A stretch of DNA of 64,000 nucleotides from the NCBI RefSeq assembly GCF_010389155.1, contig NC_057766.1:34481516-34545515 (forward strand). The letters run 5' to 3'. This stretch comes from Erigeron canadensis. Taxonomy: Eukaryota > Streptophyta > Magnoliopsida > Asterales > Asteraceae. The notes beneath the pieces were generated by a model. It worked only from the letters and a program-made list of their open reading frames with translations. It ran no database searches and had not been told where the DNA came from. The position numbers were made by a program, and so were the translations under genes. Numbering within the stretch: the stretch's first letter is position 1; every line of letters begins with the position of its first letter. This document shows positions 1-11,120 of this stretch, piece by piece.

Positions 1-2000
1 CAAATTTATCATGATCCAGGGATCAAGATCTTGTATTATTTATTTTAGTTTAATATTTGTTTTACAATAATTAACCCCTTAATAACTATACATGTTAACC
101 GAGTATCAACTGTCTAAATAATTTCTAAAATTCCAATTTTATTATTTGAATTTGACTAATGGTGTACGAAAATGGAATGGTTTACATACAATACGTAAGC
201 TATTCTAATATCAACTATCTACCAATATATATATAACAAGGTCCTAAATTCATCTCTAAACAAACAAGAACCCTTGGATGGATTCCATCTTTGATTTAGA
301 ACCATTAGATCAAATTTAATTATTTCATCTTTACTAAATGACGATATTAATACTTATACTTTTTATAATTATACAAAAAAAATCCTCCTTTAAATTTAAT
401 TTACACTTTTTGGTTTTCCATAAAAAATTTACACTTTTTACCCATCTTAATCTTAATTTTAATCTTATCTTAATACATACTAAAAGGCAATTGACCTAAC
501 CTCAATTGACAAATCATAACCCTAAATTAATTTACACTTTTTTTATTTTCCATCATCAATTTACAATTTCAAACCCTTTTATTATGTATATTTTTTTTTT
601 TCTCAAAAATATAAAACTAAAATATAAGTAAACATATCCATAATCAACGTAAATGTATATAAACGAATATAAACATTCGTTTTTTATTGTAAGCTGCATT
701 GGAAAAAAAAAACTCAAAGCCATTATATTCACCTCTGTTTGTCGAAGTAAAAAAAAACCAAAAAAAGTTAATTTGTTTATTTTCTCTTTAGCAACATTAA
801 AGAAACAGAACACATGAATGTTTAATTTTTTAATACTTAAATATTTTTAATTGGATATAATATTTTTAGACACACATCCACATACTTATAATTCTTTTTA
901 CATAAATAATTACTATACATGCATAATCTTAAAACTGACACTTTTAAAACTTTTTTCATAAAATATTAAATTATTGAAATAAAATACATAAAATATAAAA
1001 CTCATTAATCCCAAAAATCAAACTAAGTAAATAACTAAAAAAATGTCTTTTTAATGAAAATATAGACAAATTCGCTTACATCCAAGTATGATTATAACTT
1101 TTTTAGTTATTTTTAATCATAACAATGTCAAATATCTTCCCGAGTTCCATGTATATCAGTATAAAGGATATACATTATCCTTCACATTTTATACCATCAT
1201 CAGAAATATCGATACCTGCATGATTGAATAATTGTAAAGTCTAGACACAAAGAAATTTTGCAAATAAACAATAATACAAAATTAAATTAGAATGGAAAAA
1301 AATATTTGCTACTTGTCAACTCGTTTTTTGACTCGGCACAAAAACTTGCTTTTTGACTCTTGAGATTTTACCCCAATCATATAAAAAGAGATGAAACTTT
1401 GAAAAAGAAAAATATCATTCGAAATAAGGTTTGAAATTGTAAAAAGAACAATAAAAAGTTATCTAAATATCGACCATTATTGTAGACTTTTATTTTTTTT
1501 AATAAATAGCCAAACTTGTTAGTGAAAAATATATCTTAATGAATCTAAATGTTTAATGTATGGATTAGATATAATCACATTAAAGTTGAAACCAAATTTT
1601 GGTGAATATCAAAAAGTCATAAATAATAAACTAAAATACGTAAAATATATTTCCAATGAAAATATAACGATTCCAAATTTGGTTAAAGAATACTTAATTA
1701 ATAAGTTTGCTTAAAAGTTTATTTTCACTTTTTTATATATATATTTTCTATATTTTATTTTTATTTATATTTATTTGTTTAATATAAATATAAGATAAAA
1801 TATTATGAAAAAGTATGAAGATGCCACATAGGAAAAATCCTATGTGTCAATATTTTAACATAGCTTAGCTTTAGTTTAGAAGAGTGCTTAGATTTGCTCG
1901 GTTAACTACTGTTTTAATAATTATATAGATTGGCTACCTCCACGCATAAACAACACTTTTTATTTAAAGGTATCACAGCATTAAGTAGATATTCTATTAA
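1..2000. other. AT-rich intergenic DNA, no gene seen
   Basis: Very AT-rich sequence with many homopolymer runs and short open frames of low complexity. None resembles a known protein and none shows codon structure or convincing splice sites. Nothing functional can be supported here. Confidence 0.6.
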
Positions 2001-2004
2001 TCTA

Positions 2005-2430
2005 TACTATATTATAAAATAAATTTACTTTTGAACTTTCAACTTTTCAACATTCAACCCTCATATAATATCCTTAAAAGAAATCTTAACCACTCATTTT
2101 TTTTTCTCTCACCTCAAATCTTAACCACTAATTCATTCAAAATCATTATATTCATTTAATTCATTCAAAATCTTTTATTTCAAAAACTATACATCGATAA
2201 ATTATAAAAGTTATATGGGTGTTCTTAAAATTTCATGCTCTTTCATTAGAAATGTCATTCGATATACTTTCGACAAATTTTTAAATTCGAGGGCGGACTC
2301 CAGACGGCTAAGGCATTTGGCTACCACACTCTATAACCTATCACCTCCTATCATCTATCATACTCTATGACCTATCACCCCACCATCTCATTGCCGCAAT
2401 GCGCAAGTACTTTGTCGCATATTACATTAA
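2005..2430 (+). repeat. Helitron-like dispersed repeat, copy 1
   Basis: Starts near TCTATACTATATTA and ends in a degenerate GC-rich segment (GCCGCAATGCGC). The middle, from about 2216, shares over 150 nearly identical bases with a second copy at 29114-29540. A third, more diverged relative lies at 34643-34975. The 5' TC start and GC-rich 3' end recall non-autonomous plant Helitrons, but no CTAG terminus is readable, so the class is an inference. Confidence 0.5.
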
Positions 2431-3268
2431 GCCGTTTAACATTTGTTGAAACTTAAACCGTAAGACATTTTCAATTACAATAATAAACTTGTATATTCCT
2501 CGTATGATTTAATTATTGATGTGGGATTAAGAAAGAGTAATGGTTATTTCAGTTATATGAAAATGAGTTTTTCAAGTATCAAAAAAAAAAAAATAGTTCT
2601 TCTTATAGTTAATAGAATTAATAATTAAGAACTTAATTCATTCAGTCAAATTTCATGTTTTTTTTTAATTTAATAAAGAAAAATAACTATTAATTACTTT
2701 TTTTTTACTTAATACATTCAGGCTTTTTTTTATATATTCAGTCTCTTAATAGATTCAGTACTTAATGACTAAAAAAAAAACAACCTCTTACAATCTCATC
2801 ATTTTAAAATGAAGGAAAATACTAAATAATAAAAGTGAAAATAAAGCAACAAAATAACGATATCGTGCCAACCACATCTCAACCACCAAATTGTTCCAAA
2901 CATAAACAAATACATGAATAGAGTTATACACAATTATTATGCTAGTAACAAGTAAGCTAACAAATATATTATCCATTTATTTAAGTGCAAAAGTAGCACT
3001 TAGAAAGAAGAGTATTGATGCACATTCCATAATATAACATGACACGCTTAAACAATATTTCATTTTGATTGTTGTCGACACATTTTCTATTTCACATTAA
3101 CTCCATTAGAAAAAACATTGTGGTAAAATCAAACATCATATCCATAGCAACTACCAGCTCCATCTTTTAAATGTCATTATCATTGTCATCTCACCATATA
3201 GTATGTGATCAATTAATAACTTTTTAAAACATATACATACGCGCGTATCCAAAAGTAATTCATAAGTT

Positions 3269-3519
3269 AGCCAATGGGTTAAAAAACCCCGTGTCATTCC
3301 GAAGTTCTGCAATGATGTTTGGATCCTGGGAGACCATGGTTCGAGTCTGAGTAGGCGGGGTTTTACCTTCAATTTAACGTCGTGCCTTCTGTAATGGTTA
3401 AATTGGTGGCTTTTTCCACCCTTGTGGTCCCTGATTTTGTGGATCGGTCGCTAGTGACTGTCTGCCCGTATGGATGTAACGACTAGCCGTCCCGTGACAC
3501 GAAAGTTAAAAAAAAAAAA
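3269..3519 (+). mobile_element. tRNA-derived SINE with target-site duplication
   Basis: A 251-bp element. The head resembles a tRNA gene, with an A-box-like segment at about 3269-3285 (AGCCAATGGG) and a B-box GGTTCGAGTCT near 3339. The 3' end is a run of A. It is flanked by direct repeats of ATTCATAAGTT at 3258-3268 and 3520-3530. An internal Pol III promoter, a poly(A) tail and target duplications of about 11 bp are the hallmarks of a SINE. The duplications are intact, so the insertion is not very old. Confidence 0.85.
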
Positions 3520-3875
3520 ATTCATAAGTTTAAAGAAAATATAAATCAACACTCCAAAACTTAGAACCGGGCCTTCTATTTTTAAAAATTTTCTTTTTTC
3601 GAACATTCAGTCGGTATGCGATATTAGGGAAATCTCACCTTATAATGGTGAAGCCTTGCATGTACCCTAGACAATGAGATGTTGACCATGAGCCGTTACA
3701 AGTATTCGGAAGAAAAATCGCAAAATTTGTCTTCTATAAGGATCGATCGCAAGACTTTGGGTAAAACTCTGACCATCTGACTTGTCAATGGGTAGAACCG
3801 GGCCTTATATTCATTTACATAATAATAAGCCCAACTTAGTGTAATAAATTAATAATCAATATAAATAAATTCCGC

Positions 3876-3892
3876 CATATAAAACCCTACAA
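3876..3892 (+). promoter_or_regulatory. TATA box and telo-box of the RPS28 promoter
   Basis: CATATAAAACCCTAC combines a TATA-like sequence with a telo-box (AAACCCTA). Telo-boxes next to the transcription start are typical of plant ribosomal-protein genes. The site lies about 100 bp upstream of the 5' UTR intron of RPS28. Confidence 0.55.
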
Positions 3893-3977
3893 CTATCCAG
3901 GTAGGGTTCTTTCTTTTAAAATCTTCACCCAGAGCAGCCGCACCTCAACTTTTGTAGCTCTACATCATCATTATCAG

Positions 3978-4079
3978 GTAATTCAATCTCTTTTCATTTT
4001 CTCAATACCTAACAATTCCAACCTATTTTAGCTCATGTAACATATACGGAGTATATTATATTACTAATAATTACTGCAG
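3978..4079 (+). other. 5' UTR intron of RPS28
   Basis: Donor CAG|GTAATT at 3978 and acceptor TTACTGCAG ending at 4079, 13 bp before the ATG. Leader introns are common in plant ribosomal-protein genes. Inferred from splice consensus only. Confidence 0.65.
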
Positions 4080-4083
4080 GTGA

Positions 4084-4290
<207 letters not shown>

Positions 4291-6855
4291 TTTTATTACC
4301 AATGGGGTTTTGAAAACCTTATGTTTAACTTTTAATGTTTTTCTAATTTATTTGGATTTTGAACATGGGAATGGGAATGAATTATGTTTGATTTTGATGT
4401 TTGAGATTTTATGAATGGAGTAATTTGTGTTTCTCATGGAAAGGTTTTAGCTGTTTTTTTTTTGATTTATTTTGATAATTTGCTGTTTGGTTCTATTAAT
4501 TGTTAGGTTGTTGGCTTTTCTTGAATTTAGATAGAGCTGAAAAGCATTTTAGGAGTGTTTGGATTACTAGTATAGAGTATCTTAGTAACTCATCAGCCAC
4601 GATCAACGTGGTTAGGCGCCCCAATGAGGTCTTAGGTTTGAACCTAGGGTTGGCATATGAAAAGGTTAGGAAACCGTCACCGGAGTATCCCAATTAGGTC
4701 ACGAATAACATGAACGGCGAAAAACGTTTACCCTTTTATCTTCAAAACACAGCAATTTTTACAAAAATCGAGGTTAAGTCAGGATTTTATAATTAAGCTA
4801 TAGTTCATCTAGGCAATCTCAGTATTCTAGGTATTTCTTTTTCTAACTTGAAAGTTATAGTTTGACAAGACAATAGACGATGCTCTGGAAATTCTAGTGA
4901 TTTAGATTTACATAAGTCTCATTTAGAAGACAAGTACAGAGAAGAGGCAAATAACAATCTGGTGCCTCTTATTTGCTCTAAACATGGAATTTTTTCGTTC
5001 ATAAATAACCTTTTTGTGTCAGATACTTGGAAAGGGTATTGACTTTGTCTAGATTTCATAATGATTTATTGCAATTTGGGTGATCTCCAGAAATGTTTTG
5101 CTTTTGTTTTGTTTGAATATGTGTGCAGTATGCTAGTCATATCAAGTTTAGTTGGTATAGTCTGAATCATGTGATCATGCAAGTTGTGATTCTGTGATGT
5201 CTTGAATTCTGCTTGTGGGTTAGTAGGGAATGATGCCTCTGTAATTTTGTCTGTTGGTGATATGTTTAGTTTGTTTTATAGAGGTGACAAGATAGTTGTC
5301 CCAGTGGGATGGGTTGGACAATTACTTTTTTACTCTACAAGACCTTAGAAACTATAGAAATTGCAGAATTTAGTATTGTTATTTAGTAATAATTGTTATG
5401 ATGATTATCTTTAATTGATTGTCAATAGCCGAAATAGGATTTCAGTTTACCGATTCTCCCCAAGTTTTAAGTTAATTGCACTGCCTCGTTACTGTGTTTC
5501 GCTCTGGAGATTTTTTTCCTGGGAGCTAGTATCTGACCATTCGGGCTTGTTTAAAAGTTATGAAGAGTAAGTTCTCTGTCCGTGTTGACCCATCTTAAGC
5601 TTTGGACCTGACTAGAGCATCATAGAAGCCGTTTGCTTAAATGAACCTGATTTATGACTCCTGCTCATGATTGCCTTATCTGTTTATTTATTTCTCATAT
5701 TTCTTTAGATAAGAGAATTATTCTTGAGGTTTACTTAAAAATTGCATCGCTTTGGGTTTTACTGCAATGGTTAACAAATTAGTTCATATATATGTCTATG
5801 GTCTTGTTCATATTCTTAAACATGTTATTGAGAATATTCCTCCATCTATCATGAACCTATGTTGGTGTCTTTCCAACTTAGCTTTTCTACATATTGTTCG
5901 ATTTTGCATGGTTTCCAGCTAACAAAACGCTGAGGGATATGTATATAGTAGAGAATAAGAAATTAACATTTTGTAACTTAAATAGTTAAATCTCTTTCTA
6001 TCAAAAAGATGCCAATTTTTTAGTCAAATAGTTGATTTCTTATACTGTAAAGTCGTAATTCAGTTAAATGGGTGGAAGTGCAGACGTATTTTTATAATGA
6101 TACGAATTTAAATTAAATGGATTACTATTTTAGTAATTGCTGTTAGATCATCTATAGAGTTCAATGGCAACTAAACAGGAAATATTAACAAGTTACACTT
6201 TGAAAAGTTATAAATGTGTTCAACTTGTATATATGTTTGTAATTATTAAAAGTTGCAAAGCTTGACTTCTATAACTAAAAATAAATGTTCTAATACCTGA
6301 ATAACTGCATTACGAATATTTGGGATGTACTTTAACACTAAAAGGAACAAAGTTAAGAACTAGTATAGGATCAACCATAAAATCAACCCAAGTAGGCTAT
6401 ATTTAGAGCTCGTGACCAAATTATAACCCGCCTAATTCCTTCCTAGTTCATATATTCATTTTACACAATTGATGACATAAAACTGCAGCTAGGGCAGCAG
6501 CACTCAACGCAATCTCATTTCATGTCATCCAAGAAATCAACGTTTAGTCGTTTACAAAAATATATTCAGTCATCAGGTCTAATGAAATCCAAAACCCAAC
6601 CACAATTATTACACCAATTCTACCATAACTTACAACACCAAACATATTGTAATCCCCTAACCACACGGATCTTCGAGGTTTACAATGATGTTTAAGTGTG
6701 GAATCCTCAAACATCAAAATCAACAATAAATAAGAACACGAATACAAGATATTAATGGCGGGAGCCTTGTATTAATTTAGTAGATGTCGAAATACTAATA
6801 CTCGAGCTCTACTAATACAAAACGAAAACTGATGATTAACCTTAATCTTAAGGTG
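4291..6855. other. 3' region of RPS28 and intergenic DNA
   Basis: Contains the 3' UTR of RPS28 (roughly the first 150-250 bp) and then AT-rich intergenic sequence. The overlapping open frames at 4496-4697 on both strands cover a short GC-richer patch with a B-box-like GGTTTGAACCT, perhaps a SINE relic, but no tail or target duplication is visible. No gene is seen. Confidence 0.5.
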
Positions 6856-6861
6856 CCTATT

Positions 6862-6941
6862 CAAACTTATAAGTTCGAGTATAAGTTCGTTTAAACTTAT
6901 AAGTTTGAGTGATCAAACTTATAAGTTTGTTCAAACTTATA
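6862..6941. repeat. Cluster of AAACTTATAAGTTT palindromes
   Basis: Three copies of a near-perfect palindrome (CAAACTTATAAGTTTG) start at about 6862, 6893 and 6914, with a half copy at 6932. They lie just 3' of the dehydrogenase stop codon at 7012. They may be remnants of MITE ends, or they may shape the 3' end of the convergent transcript. No function can be assigned. Confidence 0.7.
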
Positions 6942-7011
6942 CCAATAATTATTATCTAAATGCAAAAACACATGAAAGTGCACCAACACATATGTGGCAC
7001 ATTTTGGACTT

Positions 7012-9729
7012 TCACATGAAAGAACGCATGCGGGGCCTTACCACAGACTGGGCACCATCCACAAAGATTGTGGTTCCAGTCATGTATCGAGAGTCATCAC
7101 TTACCAAATAAAGCACGGTTGAAGCCAGGTCATTTTTTGGATCTAGCCATCTGTTCAGTGGGGCGGCATCCTTGACCATGTTTTGTGCCCTTTCCTTGCC
7201 CACTGAAACTGGAAATTCATCATCTATATGCAGCCCACGGGCAATTGCATTAACCCTGATCTGGTGTTTGCCGATGTCCAGAGCTGATGTCTAATCAAGG
7301 AAGTCACTTATGCTATCAGTACAAATTCATAAATAACAAAGAAATCGAGATTTTAAATAGAATAGTAGATAGTTGAAACAAATATAAGCAAGGGAAAACC
7401 ATATATGATCACAACATAAATAACAGAAACTCATAACATATATTGTTCACTAGAAGTGGCAATTCCGGCCCATTTACCTATGTATGGGTTGATTTGGGTG
7501 ACTTAATATCTCTCAAGGGGTGAAATGGCCAAATTTAAAGGTTTAAGTATTTAACTAAAATGTGATAGGTTACATGGGTCAAACAAGTCAAAAGTCATAT
7601 ATAATGTATTCAAATGTATGAAGCTTCGTATATCGATTTAACAAAAAAGGATTAAAAGTTAAAAGAACTGTTTGCAGGCCGGCTGAGCTGTTTTGATTAA
7701 AAGTTTAGATCGCTTAGTCTACTCACCCATTTTGCCACTACCATATATTATGGTCATCACAACTAAAGTAACTACTATCCATATGACAATCACAAAAACC
7801 ATGCTATGTTTCTGCACATGCATACAGGCAACAAAGTCTTTATGAGACTCCCACATTCAGGAGCTGATAATGTCATTGACCCTGACTTCCTCAAAGAATA
7901 GTAACCTATTTTCCAGAAGTCTCCCTTTTTGGGTCTCATTTCATATTGACCCCTGTCGTACAACCAGATCAAGTGATGCTGATTTTTCGAAATAAGTTGA
8001 ACCTTAGTTCTTTAGAATAACATCAATAAAAAGTTAACTATCATCACATATGGTCAAACTTTTGCAAATTGATTAGAAAAACAGAGGTCCAAGTTGCTAA
8101 CCCGGACTAATTGATGAATACCACCGAGACAAGCACCATATGCAGCTGCTCCTGGATATATTCCTCTCTCGGCACCAAGTATTGAGGTCATAAATACAAT
8201 GGATCCTCCTGTTTTGTTATCTCTCATTCTTTTTGCAACTGCTTTCATCAAATACCAAGCAGCCATAAAGTTTATTCTAACTGTCTTTTTGAACTCAACT
8301 TCAGACATTTGCAGCATATCTTGCATCTTTCCTGTTGTACGAAAACAAGACACTTTACACTTCTCATTAATCATCTACGTATACTAGCGAATTCTTTTCA
8401 AAAGGTGCATTTTGTGTACAAGAAATTCAGAGAATCTACAGTATTCAGAAAACTAATTCAGATTTGATAATCATTTTAGTAATTAAGAACTAAATAATTA
8501 AATTTTGATAGTTAGGTAAAAGGTTGAAATATCAATTATTAAGATCAAGATCCAGATCACTTTTGTTGGAATGATAGGAAGATCCTACCTAGGTGTTCTA
8601 ATCCATTTATGTGTTTTATAATTCTTATACAATACTAAGCGTGCAATGAAACAATTATGGTGTGTACGTTACAACATAACTAAATACCAAAAAATAAGGA
8701 TTTAGTTTGCTAAACATTAAGTGGATGATTTGGATTTTAGGTAATCAAACATTGAAGTAGAAGAACCGATAAGATTTACTCTCACATATCATTAACCGGT
8801 TAGCTTACTAGTGTTTTTCTAAACAAAAGTTGGCTCACTCGTTGTGTTTAATTCACTATTTCGGATCAAAACGATATCCTAAGATACTACTATCTGAATC
8901 AACATCCTATAGAGTTTCTATGGTTCCAAACTTCCAAAGATAAGCATCTACATGTTTTCCATTGATCTATATCGTAAAATCAAAAGATCTTAATAACCTG
9001 TTCACTAGCCCAACACCTTTTTCTTTATCTTTTCTTTTAGTTTAAAATATTTGCAAATCTACTAATCAACATATAATATAACATCACCCCATATATCAAT
9101 CAATATGCTACTATATATATCACAATATGCTCAAATCAATATCAGATAGATCACCACGAAATGGGTAACAGTTCAAGTGCAAACGGTTCCTTAAAGTACG
9201 ATACGAGTAACTAGTTTTTACACTTGGATTTACCCGCCAAAGGGTAAAATTCTAGTAACATCATTCTAATCCTTCACACGCTATCCTACTTTATTAACCG
9301 TTTGCAGTCTGACCACACCTTTAAATAATACAGTAATATTTACCTTCATAAGCGTAACAATTAACAAAAGCATCAACTTGGCCCAAAAGATTCCATGATT
9401 TCTCAACAGCTTCATCGAAAACAACTTCTCTCTCTTCTTCCATATCTAATCCAACTATTTCAATCTTTACATCTTTTAATTCATTTTTTATCCAATCAGC
9501 CACACTCTTAACAACTTTTTCATCTCCACCCAACACCAACCTATATATACATACATACCAATACAAATACATTATACATATACATATTAAAACAAATCAA
9601 ATAGTATTAATTAGAACAAATGAAATAAAATTCATCACTGTACCTGCAACCTCGTTTAGCTAAATGATAACCGATGTTTTTAGAAACTTCATCGCCATTT
9701 ACAGTTAGTAAAACCTTCTTTACTGCCAT
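7012..9729 (-). CDS. Atypical short-chain dehydrogenase/reductase (FabG-like SDR)
   Basis: Four exons on the minus strand join in frame: 9729-9644, 9540-9344, 8331-8102 and 7290-7012, giving 263 residues, a normal SDR length. All junctions are GT-AG. The N-terminal [15 protein letters not shown] takes the place of the Rossmann TGxxxGxG motif but lacks the usual glycine spacing. The central RINFMAAW segment, the strand ending in TSILG (Ser144), AAYG (Tyr159), VNAIARG and the C-terminal [12 protein letters not shown] are all recognisable. The Lys expected four residues after the active-site Tyr is Leu163. Similar non-canonical FabG-like proteins are, to my knowledge, annotated in plants, so this looks like a conserved subfamily rather than a decayed gene. 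The substrate is unknown. Catalysis is doubtful, and a scaffold or ligand-binding role is possible. Confidence 0.88.
7455..7735. repeat. Possible hAT-like MITE in intron 3 of the SDR gene
   Basis: The left end (TAGAAGTGGCAA) and the reverse complement of the right end (TAGTGGCAAAATGGG) are similar, and words such as GGCCCATTT, typical of plant hAT MITEs, occur inside. No convincing 8-bp target duplication was found, so the boundaries and class are tentative. Confidence 0.35.
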
Positions 9730-10280
9730 CGAAATGATAAATTTGAGTTACTTGAATATATTTAATTTTGAGGAAATTTATAAGGCAAATTTGGGTGGGG
9801 TGGGGTGGGGGGTCAAGTGAAATATTAGCGGCCACCTTTCTTTGACTTTCCATTTATTTATTTGAGTATAAATTGGTAAATTACCAATTTGAGTTAATGA
9901 TGATATCGATCTGTATTAACGGAAATAATATATATTCTTAAAATATTGTACTAATAATTCATAACATTATACTTAGATCGTGATAATTATCAAAATTAAT
10001 TGATCAAATTAAAAAATAGAATAATATTATAGAATTATGTTAATGTGAGCCCCGGAGGTGAGTTTTTCCGCAGTCTTCGAGTTTGAATCTTGGGTTTGGG
10101 TTTCTCATCTCAAGATATTTTTGATAAGAAAAAAGTTGGAGGTTCAGCAAATTGTTGATTAAAATTGTATCCATCACGTCTGAATCGAAACTAACTTAAA
10201 AAAAAAAAAACCGTTATCTATTAGACGACAAAATCATATCTCTCATATTAATCTTTCTAAATGTCACATCTCTACTCTTT
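9730..10280. other. Intergenic: SDR promoter side and a possible old SINE
   Basis: Holds the presumed promoter of the minus-strand SDR gene, including a G-rich stretch at 9795-9811. Around 10047-10213 is a segment with a B-box-like GAGTTTGAATCT and a terminal A-run. It looks like a second SINE, but it has no matching target duplications. No gene is seen. Confidence 0.4.
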
Positions 10281-10284
10281 AAAT

Positions 10285-10640
10285 CTATACTACTTTATAA
10301 AACAAATTACCCTTCCCCCTTTAAGTAATTTAGATTTTGAAATGATATATGGTCATTTCAAAATCTTAATTACTTAAAAGGATAGACCCTCTTTTTTATT
10401 AACTAATTTAAACATATTCACCTATTTACATATAATACCCTTAATGAATATATGTTTATTTCAAAATCTAAATTACTTAAAAGGAAGAGGGTAGTATATA
10501 TTACCCTCTTTTTTATTCACTAATATAAACATATTCACCTATTTACCTATAATACCCTTAATGAAATAAATTACAACATAAATCCTCCAACCCTTAAAGA
10601 ATCATATTAACCTCTCTTACGACAATTAATTAACATTCAC
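10285..10640 (+). repeat. Helitron-like repeat with an internal tandem duplication
   Basis: Begins TCTATACTACTTTATAAAAC, the same type of start as the repeats at 2005 and 29114. Inside, a segment of about 130 bp ending in ACCCTTAATGAA occurs twice in tandem (about 10360-10440 onward and 10470-10565), including the words CATATTCACCTATTTAC and TAATACCCTTAATGA. The 3' end is not clear. Confidence 0.45.
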
Positions 10641-10984
10641 CATTTTGTTTTTTGGTTTTTTGGGTCTAAAACCGAAGCCTCTTTGTTTGTTACATATATA
10701 ATGTACAAGTTAAGTTGAATGATGTCTTCTAAATATTGGTAGATGTATATTGCATAATTCCAATATGAAACTATTCATAGTCAACTCCACTTTGGTTACC
10801 ATGATATCATTTTAATTAAATAAATAGCAAACCTAATTAAAATCATTTGTCGAAAGTTCATTTGACTTCCATTATCGATATGGTTTGAGACCAAGCGGTT
10901 CAATAGCACTGCTATACCAAACCGTTGATATATATAGGTACGAGATTAGGTGCACAGCCTTTTAATATCTTAGGTCTGAATTTG

Positions 10985-11120
10985 TAGCGGTGCGCAGCCA
11001 GACGTTATAATATTGTAGGTTTGGTTTTGTTGCACGACGTATCATATGTTATCGTAGGTTTGGTTTTGTTGCACGACATATCATATATGTTATCTTAGGT
11101 TTGGGTTTTGTAGCTTTGCA
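10985..11120. repeat. Short tandem repeat, unit about 45-50 bp
   Basis: TAGGTTTGGTTTTGTTGCACGA followed by C-G/A-TATCATAT(AT)GTTAT recurs twice in succession, and a third degenerate unit follows. It lies in intergenic DNA with no neighbouring gene. Confidence 0.6.

Noticed and set aside
4496..4697. Overlapping 65-codon frames on both strands, with a B-box-like word
   Set aside because: Considered as a SINE or small gene, but there is no A-tail, no target duplication and no protein similarity that I recognise.
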